Shown in pieces: positions 53,620-61,567 of a DNA stretch of 64,000 nt; position 1 is the first letter of the stretch; every line of letters begins with the position of its first letter. A program made the translations under genes and the position numbers. The notes under the pieces were generated by a model that saw only the letters and a program-made list of their open reading frames with translations, did not search any database and was not told where the DNA came from. The DNA comes from Cyanobium sp. CH-040 (GTDB lineage Bacteria; Cyanobacteriota; Cyanobacteriia; PCC-6307; Cyanobiaceae): assembly GCF_024346135.1 (NCBI RefSeq), contig NZ_JAGQCJ010000012.1:1-64000 (forward strand), written 5' to 3'.

Positions 53620-55696
53620 CGCCCTGGGCCTGGATGGCGGTAATCATGATGGTGCTCACGATGTCCTCCACGCTGCAGCCCCGGCTGAGGTCGTTCACGG
53701 GTTTCTTCAGCCCCTGCAGGATCGGGCCGATCGCGACCGCCCCGGTTTCACGCTGCACGGCCTTGTAGGTGTTGTTGCCGGTGTTCAGATCCGGGAACAC
53801 CAGCACCGTGGCCCGGCCAGCCACGGCCGAACCCGGCAGCTTCTGCAGGGCCACGTCCGCACTCACGGCGGCGTCGTACTGAATGGGACCCTCGATCAGC
53901 AGCCCGGGCCAGGCCTCCCGGGCCAGGGCGGTGGCCCGGCGCACCTTCTCCACCTCCTCGCCCTGGCCGGAATCGCCGGAGGAATAGGAGAGCATGGCCA
54001 CGCGCGGCTCCAGGCCCAGGTCCTGGGCGGTGCGGGCCGAGCTGATGGCGATCTGCGCCAGCTGTGCGGCGTCGGGCCGGGGATTGACGGCGCAGTCGCC
54101 ATAGATCACCACCCGGTCGTCGAGCAGCATCACGAACACCGAGGAGATCAGCGCCACCCCCGGCCGGGTGCGGATCAGCTGCAGCGCGGGACGGATGGTG
54201 TGCTGGGTGGTGTGGATGGCGCCGGACACCATGCCGTCGGCATCACCGCACAGCACCATCATCGTGGCGTAGGTGGTGCCGTCCAGCAGGTGATCGTGGG
54301 CGATGTCGCGCGTGGCTCCCTTGTGCCGGCGGCAGGTGAGGTAGGTGTCGATGTAGTGCTCCATCCGCTCGCTGTGCTGTGGATGGATCACGCTGAGGGC
54401 ATCGAGGTCGAGAGCGATGGCCTCCCGCCGCAGCACCTGTTCGATGGCGGCCTGCTCCCCCAGCAGGATCAGGTCGGCCAGCCCCTGGGCCTGCACCCGC
54501 GCCGCCGCCCGCAGAATGCGCGGCTCCAGGCTCTCCGGCAGCACGATCCGCTGCGGCGCCCCGCGGGCCCGCAGGGTGAGGCTGTGGTGCAGCATCCGCG
54601 CCGTCGGCTCCGGCGGCGGGGCCAGGTTCACCGCCTGCAGCAGGCGCTCCCCGTGACCATGGCGCTCGAAGGTTTCGATGCTCAGGTGAATCTTCTCGCG
54701 GTCATCGGGCCTGAGGCTGGTGTGGATGTCCCGCAGACGTGACACCGTGGTGAAGGTGTCGGTGGGCACCGCCAGGATGGGCAGCGGCTCCAGGAGTCCC
54801 TGGATGAGCCGGTCGATCGCCGGCTCGGGCTTCATGCCCGAGAGCAGGATCCCCGCGAGGTTGGGGTAGTTGCGCGATTCATGGGCCTGGAGCATGCCCA
54901 TGATCACGTCGCCCCGGTCCCCCGGCGTGACCACCAGGCTGCCCTCGCGCAGCCAGTCGAGGGCGTGCTGCATCTGCATCGCGGCCACCATCTGATGCAG
55001 GGCCAGCCGCTCCAGCGCGGCATGCCCGTAGAGCACCTCCGCCTCCAGGTGGTGGGCGATGTCGCGCACACGGGGACTGATGAGGCGCCGGTCGAAGGGG
55101 ATCACGCTCAGCACCCAGCCGCTGCCCCCGAACTCCCGCTCCAGGTCCTGGCGCAGGGCATCGACGCGGTCGGGATCGGCCTTGTTGAGCACGATGCCGA
55201 CGATCCGGCAGCCATGGCGCCGGTAGGTCTCCACCGCCAGCCGCACCGGGCGCAGGGCATCGTCGCTGTCGCGCCGGTGGGCGTTGCCGAGGATCAGGAT
55301 CGGGCAGCCGAGGTTGCGGGCGATCTCCTGGTTGAGGTTGAACTCGAAGGCGGAACCCTCGCCGAGGTAGTCGGAGCTCTCGCAGAGCATGAAGCTGCCG
55401 TCTCCGGCCAGGGCCTCGTAGCGGCTGATGATCTGCTCCAGGCCGTCGTTGATGCGGTTGGCGGCGATCAGGTCGTTCATCGCCGCGGTCGACAGGCCGA
55501 AGGAGTCGTCGGCGCGCTGCGGCAGCGCAAAGCTGCTCAGGATCAGCTCGATGTCCTCATCCGGGGTGTCCTGGATCACCGGCCGGAAGAAGCGCACGCG
55601 ATCGGTGCGCCGCAGCAGCTCGTGGATGAGGCCCAGGGCCACCAGCGCCTTGCCGCTGCCCGCCTCGGTGGTGCTGATGTAGAGGGCCCTGCTCAT
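53594..55696 (-). CDS. pta: Phosphate acetyltransferase (long form)
   Basis: It interconverts acetyl-phosphate and acetyl-CoA. The 700-residue long form has an N-terminal P-loop domain (MSRALYISTTEAGSGKALVA), a central DRTGG-type domain, and the catalytic PTA domain from about residue 390, beginning near RIVLPESLEPRILRAAARVQ and ending GLKKPVNDLSRGCSVEDIVS. With phosphoketolase elsewhere in this window it can channel acetyl-phosphate to acetyl-CoA. An in-frame ATG at 55723 would add nine residues. Confidence 0.95.
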   Translation of the reverse strand: MSRALYISTTEAGSGKALVALGLIHELLRRTDRVRFFRPVIQDTPDEDIELILSSFALPQRADDSFGLSTAAMNDLIAANRINDGLEQIISRYEALAGDGSFMLCESSDYLGEGSAFEFNLNQEIARNLGCPILILGNAHRRDSDDALRPVRLAVETYRRHGCRIVGIVLNKADPDRVDALRQDLEREFGGSGWVLSVIPFDRRLISPRVRDIAHHLEAEVLYGHAALERLALHQMVAAMQMQHALDWLREGSLVVTPGDRGDVIMGMLQAHESRNYPNLAGILLSGMKPEPAIDRLIQGLLEPLPILAVPTDTFTTVSRLRDIHTSLRPDDREKIHLSIETFERHGHGERLLQAVNLAPPPEPTARMLHHSLTLRARGAPQRIVLPESLEPRILRAAARVQAQGLADLILLGEQAAIEQVLRREAIALDLDALSVIHPQHSERMEHYIDTYLTCRRHKGATRDIAHDHLLDGTTYATMMVLCGDADGMVSGAIHTTQHTIRPALQLIRTRPGVALISSVFVMLLDDRVVIYGDCAVNPRPDAAQLAQIAISSARTAQDLGLEPRVAMLSYSSGDSGQGEEVEKVRRATALAREAWPGLLIEGPIQYDAAVSADVALQKLPGSAVAGRATVLVFPDLNTGNNTYKAVQRETGAVAIGPILQGLKKPVNDLSRGCSVEDIVSTIMITAIQAQGVSAAAGSG

Positions 55697-55795
55697 CGGC
55701 GCGGAGACGGCTGGCGACAGCATCGCCCCGGCCGCCGGGATCAGCGTGTATCGGCTCGCCGCGGTCGCCGCCCTCGCTGGCGGGTCTTCGGCACG

Positions 55796-55819
55796 AAAAA
55801 AGCCGCCCCTGGGGGCGGC
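55796..55819 (-). terminator. Intrinsic terminator of the RNA-binding protein gene
   Basis: GCCGCCCC (55802-55809) pairs with GGGGCGGC (55812-55819) around a very tight TG loop. The minus-strand product continues into six T (the A-run 55796-55801). It lies 40 bases after the RRM gene stop. Confidence 0.75.
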
Positions 55820-55859
55820 GGGCTGGTGTCACCAGACTGGTGTCACCTGGACTGGAAGG

Positions 55860-56138
55860 TCACCAGCGCGAGCGGCCACCACCGCCGGCGGGGGCGGGGC
55901 GGGGTTCGGCCTTGTTGACGCGGATGTTGCGGCCCATCCACTCGACGTCCTGGAGGTCGTCGATGGCCTTGGTTTCCTCGCTGGCGCTCGCCATCTCGAC
56001 GAAGGCGAAGCCACGCTTGCGGCCGGTTTCCCGGTCCAGGGGCAGGGTGCACTTGCGCACGTCGCCGTATTCGGCGAACAGGTGCTGGAGGTCCTCCACT
56101 TCGGCATCGAAGGAGAGGTTGCCCACGTAAATGGTCAT
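55860..56138 (-). CDS. RRM-domain RNA-binding protein
   Basis: A 92-residue protein with a single RNA-recognition motif: RNP2 is IYVGNL at residues 3-8 and RNP1 is RGFAFVEM near 42. The C-terminus is short, with GGGG-RSRW, as in the cyanobacterial Rbp family. Members bind mRNA; some respond to cold and some target photosystem mRNAs to thylakoid membranes. The 5' region of about 220 bases is long and less GC-rich, which fits the regulated leaders of rbp genes. A terminator follows the gene. Confidence 0.93.
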   Translation of the reverse strand: MTIYVGNLSFDAEVEDLQHLFAEYGDVRKCTLPLDRETGRKRGFAFVEMASASEETKAIDDLQDVEWMGRNIRVNKAEPRPAPAGGGGRSRW

Positions 56139-56358
56139 GAAAGAAATGAAACTATGAACCCGATTCGTCGAAAGCCCTGAAGAAAGTTGCTGGCCTGGTG
56201 GAGAAATCCCGTGGAACTCGCCGCGCTGGGGAGAAACCCGCTGAAGACTGATCGCTGAATCGGCTCAACCCTACAGCACCTCGATGGACAGTCAGCAGAT
56301 TGCCCCTGGGGCCTGGCCGGCGCTGCCGCCAGACTGGGGCTGACTGACGGCCAACCCC

Positions 56359-56733
56359 ATGCCCGAGCAGACCACGCGCCCCTCCCTGCTGAACCGGGTC
56401 GCCCGGGTGCTGCTCTGCCTGGTGTTCCTCCACTCGCTGATCGGCAAGCTCACGGGCTTCGCCGGGCCGGCCGGCGCCATCGCCGCCAAGGGGCTGCCGC
56501 TGGCGCCGCTGCTGCTGGTGATGGCCATGGCCCTGATGGCCGTGGGCTCCGCCCTGGTGATCAGCGGCTGGAAGGCCCGCCTGGGCGCGGTGCTGCTGCT
56601 GGTGTTCCTGGTGCCCACCACGCTGATCTTCCACGGGGATGTGGGCGATGCCGCCGAGCGGATCCAGCTGCTTAAGAACCTGGCGATCGTGGGCGGCCTG
56701 CTGCTGGTGGCCGATCAGGACGGACGACCCTGA
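56359..56733 (+). CDS. DoxX-family membrane protein
   Basis: The 124-residue protein has four hydrophobic spans with LNRVARVLLCLVFLHSLIGK and the conserved PTTLIFHGDVGDAAERIQLL before the last span, matching DoxX-like proteins. Family roles include thiosulfate-related redox activity in archaea and diverse small membrane functions in bacteria. It converges with and overlaps the BASS gene by 19 bases. Confidence 0.82.
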   Translation: MPEQTTRPSLLNRVARVLLCLVFLHSLIGKLTGFAGPAGAIAAKGLPLAPLLLVMAMALMAVGSALVISGWKARLGAVLLLVFLVPTTLIFHGDVGDAAERIQLLKNLAIVGGLLLVADQDGRP

Positions 56734-57677
56734 GGAACGGCCTGGGCGCCCGAGGTTCCCGCCACTCCGCGCCGCCGCCACCAGCTGGCCAGCAGGCTTC
56801 CCAGCACCGCATGCACCACCGCCGAGACGGCACCGGGCAGGGCCGTGAGCGGGGCTGCGGCAAAGCCGGAGCGGGCCAGCACCACCGCCAGCCCGGAGTT
56901 CTGCATGCCCACCTCGATGCTGATCGTGCGCCGCACCGGCGGCGGCTGGCCCGCCGCCGAGGGGATCAGCCAGCCCAGCAGGAAGCCGATGCCGTGCAGC
57001 AGCAGGGCCGCCAGCAGCAGCAGGGGGCCCTGATCCAGCAGCGCCTGGCGCTGGCTGCCGACGATGCTGGCCACGATCAGCACGACCGCCAGCACCGCCA
57101 GGGGCGGCATCACCGGCGCGATCGCACGGGCCAGGCGGGGGACACCCCGCCTGAGGGCCACACCGGTGGCCACCGGCAGCAGCACCACCTGGAGCACGTC
57201 CAGCAGCAGCCTCCAGCCGTCGACGGGCACGTAGCGGCCGGCCAGCAGGCCGGTGAGCGCCGGGGTGAGCAGCACCGCCGCCAGGGTGCTCGCCGTGGTC
57301 ATCACCACCGAGAGCGCCACGTCGGCCCGGGCGATCAGGGTCACCACGTTGCTGGCCGTGCCGCCGGGGCAGCAGCCCACAAGGATCAGGCCCACCGCCA
57401 GCGGCGGCTCCAGCCGCAACGCCCAGGCCAGCGCCGCCGCCAGTGCGGGCATCACGGCGAACTGGGCGAACACCCCGAGGGCGGCCGGGCGGGGACGCAG
57501 CAGCACCCGTCGGAAATCGGCCGCCTGCAGCTCCAGGCCCATGCCCAGCATCACCAGGGCCAGCGCCAGCACGATCAGCGGGCCCTGCAGCCAGGTGAAC
57601 AACCAGGGGAAGGGCAGGGCCAGGGCCACCCCCACCACCGTCCAGACGGGAAACAGCAGGGTGAACCGCTCCAGCAC
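56715..57677 (-). CDS. Bile acid:sodium symporter family (BASS) transporter
   Basis: At 320 residues with about nine spans, it has the conserved crossover motifs GCCPGGTASNVVTLIARAD near residue 101 and [20 protein letters not shown] near 249, typical of the BASS family. Plant and cyanobacterial members move sodium with pyruvate, pantoate, bicarbonate or glucosinolates, so substrate is open. It is 56 bases upstream of the DUF924 gene only by strand order, not clearly an operon. Confidence 0.88.
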   Translation of the reverse strand: MLERFTLLFPVWTVVGVALALPFPWLFTWLQGPLIVLALALVMLGMGLELQAADFRRVLLRPRPAALGVFAQFAVMPALAAALAWALRLEPPLAVGLILVGCCPGGTASNVVTLIARADVALSVVMTTASTLAAVLLTPALTGLLAGRYVPVDGWRLLLDVLQVVLLPVATGVALRRGVPRLARAIAPVMPPLAVLAVVLIVASIVGSQRQALLDQGPLLLLAALLLHGIGFLLGWLIPSAAGQPPPVRRTISIEVGMQNSGLAVVLARSGFAAAPLTALPGAVSAVVHAVLGSLLASWWRRRGVAGTSGAQAVPQGRPS

Positions 57678-57733
57678 CGCCCACCCACGCCCCAGGTGGC
57701 GGGACCCTACCCCGCCCCGTCGGGCCGGAGGGA

Positions 57734-58291
57734 TCAGAAGCCGGAGCCCGGGGTCTGCAGAAAGGCCAGTTCCTCCGGCGTCGACGGGCGGCCCAGGGCG
57801 GCATTGCGGTGGGGAAAGCGGCCGAAGCGGGCGATCACCTCGCGGTGGCGGCGGGCGAAGTCCAGCGTGCGCCCATCGCTGAAGCGCGCGAACAGCGGCA
57901 GGGCCGCCTCCTGCACCGCCAGCTCCTCGCTGTGCATCAGCGGCATCAGCCAGAACTGCCGCCGTGCCTGCTCAGGTTCCGCGGCCACCCAGCCGTCGTC
58001 CACGGCACGGCGGCTGAGGGCCAGGGCCTGGGGGTCACCGGCGAAGGCCGTGGCCGTGCCCCGCCAGATCTGGCGGGGGAACTGATCCAGGAGCAGCACC
58101 AGGGCCAGGGCGCTCTGCGGCTCCTCGCCCCAGGGGCTCAGCGCGCCGGCCACCGCCGCCCGGGTGAGGGCGCAGAAGCGATCCTGCACCTGGGCGTCAA
58201 AGGCCGGATCCTTGGCGAACCACTGATGCGGACTGGCCTCCTCGAACCAGAAGCGCAGAACATCGGCCGGATGCGGTCCGTGGTTCGGCAT
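57734..58291 (-). CDS. DUF924 family protein
   Basis: The 185-residue soluble protein matches DUF924: DVLRFWFEEASPHQWFAKDP at the start, LVLLLDQFPRQIWRGTATAF near 74 and a closing GRFPHRNAALGRPSTPEELA then FLQTPGSGF. The family has a TPR-like helical fold; function is unknown. The ATG at 58291 overlaps the stop of the thiamine-binding gene by one base (TGATG), so the two are probably translated together. Confidence 0.9.
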   Translation of the reverse strand: MPNHGPHPADVLRFWFEEASPHQWFAKDPAFDAQVQDRFCALTRAAVAGALSPWGEEPQSALALVLLLDQFPRQIWRGTATAFAGDPQALALSRRAVDDGWVAAEPEQARRQFWLMPLMHSEELAVQEAALPLFARFSDGRTLDFARRHREVIARFGRFPHRNAALGRPSTPEELAFLQTPGSGF

Positions 58292-58587
58292 CAGAGCAGG
58301 GCCTGCACGCTGGCCACCTTGTCCTCCAGGGTCTGCTCCCGGTCGGTGCGGGTGTTGATCTTCACCGTGGTGTAGAGGCGCGGGCAGCCCATGGCGTGCA
58401 CCGCCCGGTGGCAGGCCTCGATGGCGGCGAACACCGGGCCCCACTCCCCTTCGATGGCGGTGCCGTTCGGGTGCAGCTGGAACTTCAGGCCGGCCTCGCT
58501 GAGCACCCTCTCGCAGGTGGCGATGTAGGGGGCCAGATGCACGCCGACGCCGATCGGCACCACGCACAGATCCACGATCACCTTCAT
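58291..58587 (-). CDS. Thiamine-binding protein, MTH1187/YkoF type (UPF0045)
   Basis: The 98-residue protein matches the UPF0045 family: VIVDLCVVPIGVGVHLAPYI at the start, GLKFQLHPNGTAIEGEWGPV near 33, then a C-terminal helix. Structures of relatives bind thiamine or related pyrimidines. It is followed by the DUF924 gene with a one-base overlap. Confidence 0.85.
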   Translation of the reverse strand: MKVIVDLCVVPIGVGVHLAPYIATCERVLSEAGLKFQLHPNGTAIEGEWGPVFAAIEACHRAVHAMGCPRLYTTVKINTRTDREQTLEDKVASVQALL

Positions 58588-58656
58588 GGCCGCCGAGAGT
58601 TCCGTGCAGCCATCGTGGGACCGTCAGCCCTGTGCATGACGCCGGCGGGCACGGGC

Positions 58657-58692
58657 CTCACATCCTGGCGCAATAACGGTATCGTGATCACG
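58657..58692 (+). promoter_or_regulatory. Candidate promoter and palindrome before the ferritin-like gene
   Basis: CTCACA (58657-58662) and TATCGT (58680-58685) are 17 bases apart, a weak sigma-70 fit. A perfect palindrome CGTGATCACG occupies 58683-58692 and could bind a dimeric regulator right at the putative -10. The gene starts about 80 bases later. Confidence 0.3.
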
Positions 58693-58772
58693 TGACGTGC
58701 TCCTGCCGCGCCCCCGGTCCCGTCCTCCCCTCCTCTTCTCTCCTTTCCGTTCTCGTCACTGAGCCGCCTGCC

Positions 58773-59291
58773 ATGTCTCCACTGATGCCCCGCGAGCTGG
58801 AGGCCCTCCAGTGCGCCCTCGACCTGGCCTACCAGGGCTGGGCGAGCTGCGATCAGGTGATCCGGCGACACGGTGAGGTGCGCCCGTTCTCCCGCATCCG
58901 CGATGCCGAGCGGCGGCGGATCCACCAGCTCTGGCGGCTGTTCATCAGTCACGGTCTGCCGATTCCAGAGAATCCCTGGGCAGGAGCGATCCCCTCGGCG
59001 GAGTCCCTGCCGGAAGCCTGTGCCCGGGCCCTGGAACAGGAACGCGCCCGCTTGCGGTGCTGCGCGCGGCTGCTGGCCGGGGTGGACCAGGAGGATCTGC
59101 GCACCGCCCTGAGCGACCTGGCCGAGGCCAGCGAAGCGCGGCACCTGCCGGCCTTCGAGCGCTGCGGCCAGTGCCGCAACACCGCTGCCGGCGGCTGCCC
59201 GGATGGGCCCTCCCGGCCGGCTTCCGCTCCGCCGCGGCGCTGCGTGGCGCGGACCCATCAGGACTGGCTGTGGGAGGCGGCATGCTCATGA
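58773..59291 (+). CDS. DUF2202-like ferritin-fold protein
   Basis: Residues 8-70 resemble DUF2202 proteins: LEALQCALDLAYQGWASCDQ then RRHGEVRPFSRIRDAERRR and HQLWRLFISHGLPIPENPW. Glu10, Glu46 and His51 lie where metal ligands of ferritin-like four-helix proteins usually sit. The C-terminus adds a Cys-rich segment, FERCGQCRNTAAGGCPDG, unusual for the family, perhaps a metal or redox site. The ATG at 58773 gives 172 residues. The stop overlaps the start of the DUF3122-like gene. Confidence 0.65.
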   Translation: MSPLMPRELEALQCALDLAYQGWASCDQVIRRHGEVRPFSRIRDAERRRIHQLWRLFISHGLPIPENPWAGAIPSAESLPEACARALEQERARLRCCARLLAGVDQEDLRTALSDLAEASEARHLPAFERCGQCRNTAAGGCPDGPSRPASAPPRRCVARTHQDWLWEAACS

Positions 59292-59806
59292 GGCGCAGCC
59301 GAGGCCAGGCACGGTCGGCCGGCAAGCGGTTCGCGCCCGGCGCCGCCTTCGCCGCGGCGATCGGGCTGGCGCTGCTGGTGCTGCTGATCGCTCCCTCCGT
59401 CGGCCTGGCGCTGGAGCCCCAGCGCTGGACGCTGCAGGACCAGAACGGCCAGCCCTGGTCGCTCACCCTGCTGGAGCAGGCGGATCCCAGCTATCCCCCA
59501 GGCCTGCGGCTGCGCCTCACCGACCGCTCGCGTCAGCACCCCCTGGACCATCGCCGCCCGCTGCTGCTGCGCGACGGGGCCGGCGGCAGCTGGGAGCTGG
59601 CCAACCGCAGCGAAGAGCTGGTGCCGGCCGGCACGGAGGCGCTGCCCCCAGGCTCAGCCCAGTTCGACCTGGCCGGCCTGGAGCCCAGACCCCGTGCCGA
59701 GCTGCCGCTGGCCCTGGCCGTGCCGCTGCAGTCCGGGGCTGAGGCCCGGCTGGTGGCTGGTGCGGCCACGGTGGCGGCGCTGCACGGGGCGGCGGAGGGC
59801 GCCTGA
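59288..59806 (+). CDS. DUF3122-like exported protein
   Basis: The protein has an N-terminal hydrophobic signal (FAAAIGLALLVLLIAPSVGL) and a mature part with WTLQDQNGQPWSLTLLEQAD and LRLRLTDRSRQHPLDHRRPL, similar to DUF3122, a periplasmic cyanobacterial family. An ATG at 59288 overlaps the ferritin-like gene's stop (ATGA); an ATG at 59282 is two codons earlier. The coupling implies shared expression with the ferritin-like gene. Confidence 0.6.
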   Translation: MRRSRGQARSAGKRFAPGAAFAAAIGLALLVLLIAPSVGLALEPQRWTLQDQNGQPWSLTLLEQADPSYPPGLRLRLTDRSRQHPLDHRRPLLLRDGAGGSWELANRSEELVPAGTEALPPGSAQFDLAGLEPRPRAELPLALAVPLQSGAEARLVAGAATVAALHGAAEGA

Positions 59807-59892
59807 GGGCAACAGCAGGGCTCCCGAAGTGTCCCCTCTCCCCCCGGGTGCGTGGCGAAGGGGCCAGGACCGCCGCCATGGCCATCCTCTGT

Positions 59893-59934
59893 CTTGCGCC
59901 TCCAGGCTTGCGTCTACGGCCTTGCGCCTACAAC
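59893..59934. repeat. Three tandem 14-base units upstream of the DUF6858-transporter operon
   Basis: The units are CTTGCGCCTCCAGG (59893-59906), CTTGCGTCTACGGC (59907-59920) and CTTGCGCCTACAAC (59921-59934). The conserved half is CTTGCG-Y-CT-M-C. A TTATGT at 59942-59947 follows, as a possible -10. The arrangement, directly before an operon with a 195-base leader, looks like a regulator-binding array. Confidence 0.7.
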
Positions 59935-60001
59935 CTTACCGTTATGTAGCATTGAGGTGGTGGCGTCTGTCGGCGCCCGGTGTCACTCCCCTGCCAGCGC
60001 C

Positions 60002-60403
60002 ATGAAGCAGACCGTCCTGCTGGAGAAGTATCCGGTATACGAGCTGGAGCTCGACAAGCGCGAAACCACCTACCAGAACGCCCAGGAGGTGATCGAGGCT
60101 CTCAAGGCGATGATCAAGGCTCACCCATTGGTGTCCTACATCGGCGACTTCGACCACTACACCCACACCCGCAATCTGGATGCCGGCGAGATCGCTCCCG
60201 AGATCAAGGATGCGCGCCTGGTGGTGTTCTGCTTCGGCGTCAAGCTGCCCAACCCCCATGTGCTGGCGGTGCGTCCCCGCTCGATCGGCGTGGCCGACAT
60301 GGGCGACCGCTTCGTGATCAATTTCCTCGAGCCGCCGATGCCGGTGGCCACCGAGGCGATGGAGGGCTGGGTGAAATCCCTGCGCAATCGGAGCCAGGAC
60401 TGA
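60002..60403 (+). CDS. DUF6858 family protein
   Basis: The 133-residue soluble protein matches DUF6858: MKQTVLLEKYPVYELELDKR then AHPLVSYIGDFDHYTHTRNL, DARLVVFCFGVKLPNPHVLA and VRPRSIGVADMGDRFVINFL. The function is unknown. The ATG at 60002 follows the tandem repeats and a 60-base leader. Its stop overlaps the downstream transporter start by one base, so the pair is an operon. Confidence 0.8.
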   Translation: MKQTVLLEKYPVYELELDKRETTYQNAQEVIEALKAMIKAHPLVSYIGDFDHYTHTRNLDAGEIAPEIKDARLVVFCFGVKLPNPHVLAVRPRSIGVADMGDRFVINFLEPPMPVATEAMEGWVKSLRNRSQD

Positions 60404-61374
60404 TGGGGCTGCTGTTCGCGTTGCAGAAGCGGCTGGTGTGGGCCGTGCCGGGCGCCATGGTGCTCGGGCTGATCTGGGGGGCGCTGCTGCCCTCCGGCTG
60501 GCTGGCGTCGCTGGTGATCCCGCTCACCTTTCTGATGGTCTACCCGATGCTGGTGGATCTGCGCCTGCCGCTGCTGTTCGGCGGCAAGGACGTGCGCCTG
60601 CAGCTCACCGCCCAGGCCATCAACTTCCTGGTGATCCCCTTCGTGGCCTACGGCATCGGCCGCTGGTTCTTCCCCAGCCAGCCCCTGGTGGCGCTCGGCC
60701 TGCTGCTGGCCGCCCTGCTGCCCACCAGCGGCATGACCATCTCCTGGACGGGCTTCGCCAAGGGCAACCTGGAGGCGGCCGTGCGGATGACGGTGGTGGG
60801 CCTGGTGCTGGGCTCGCTGGCCACGCCGCTCTATGCCAAGGCGCTGCTGGGAGCGGTGGTGGAGGTGCCGATGGCGAAGGTGTTCCAGCAGATCCTGATC
60901 ATCGTGTTCCTGCCCCTGCTGCTGGGTCAGATCACCCGCGCGGTTCTGATCGCCCGCACGGGGGAGGAGCACTACCGCAAGGTGCTCAAGCCCCGCTTCC
61001 CGCCCTTCTCCACCCTGGGGGTGATCGGCATCGTGTTCGTGGCGATGGCCCTCAAGGCGGAGCTGATCGTGAGCCAGCCCTTCCTGCTGGTGCGCATGCT
61101 GATCCCGCTGCTGCTGCTCTACGGCATCAACTTCGTGCTCAGCACCCTGGTGGGGCAGCGGTTCTTCGACCGTGGCGACGGCATCGCCCTGGTGTACGGC
61201 ACGGTGATGCGCAACCTCTCGATCGCCCTCGCCCTGGCGATGACGGCCTTCGGCAAGGAGGGATCGGAGATCGCCCTGATCATCGCCCTCGCCTACATCG
61301 TGCAGGTGCAGGCAGCGGCCTGGTATGTGAAGTTCTCCGACCGCCTGTTCGGTCCGGCACCCCATCCCTACTGA
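60403..61374 (+). CDS. BASS/ACR3-like transporter
   Basis: A 323-residue membrane protein with about ten spans. LLPTSGMTISWTGFAKGNLE near residue 106 and GTVMRNLSIALALAMTAFGK near 268 are the two crossover motifs of the bile-acid/arsenite (ACR3) superfamily. The resemblance to ACR3 is limited, and I do not see the cysteine that is essential in ACR3 arsenite exporters, so arsenite export is not shown. It starts at the ATG that overlaps the DUF6858 stop (TGATG). Confidence 0.8.
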   Translation: MGLLFALQKRLVWAVPGAMVLGLIWGALLPSGWLASLVIPLTFLMVYPMLVDLRLPLLFGGKDVRLQLTAQAINFLVIPFVAYGIGRWFFPSQPLVALGLLLAALLPTSGMTISWTGFAKGNLEAAVRMTVVGLVLGSLATPLYAKALLGAVVEVPMAKVFQQILIIVFLPLLLGQITRAVLIARTGEEHYRKVLKPRFPPFSTLGVIGIVFVAMALKAELIVSQPFLLVRMLIPLLLLYGINFVLSTLVGQRFFDRGDGIALVYGTVMRNLSIALALAMTAFGKEGSEIALIIALAYIVQVQAAAWYVKFSDRLFGPAPHPY

Positions 61375-61567
61375 GCGTCTTCCAGTGGAGCGTCATCAGG
61401 CGCAACCTTTCTCAACCCGAATGTCCCTGCCGGCTGCGCGAACAGGCCTCCCTTTCTAGGTTGAATCCATCCCATCGATCCCTGATTCCCCTGTCCCACG
61501 ACTGGAGGCCCTTCGGGAATCTTCCAGAGCAGATCCACGTCATACAGATCCACATCGGAGGTGAGCC

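Noticed and set aside
59893-59934. CRISPR array
   Set aside because: Units are 14 bases with no spacers, far too short for CRISPR repeats. No cas genes are present anywhere in the window.
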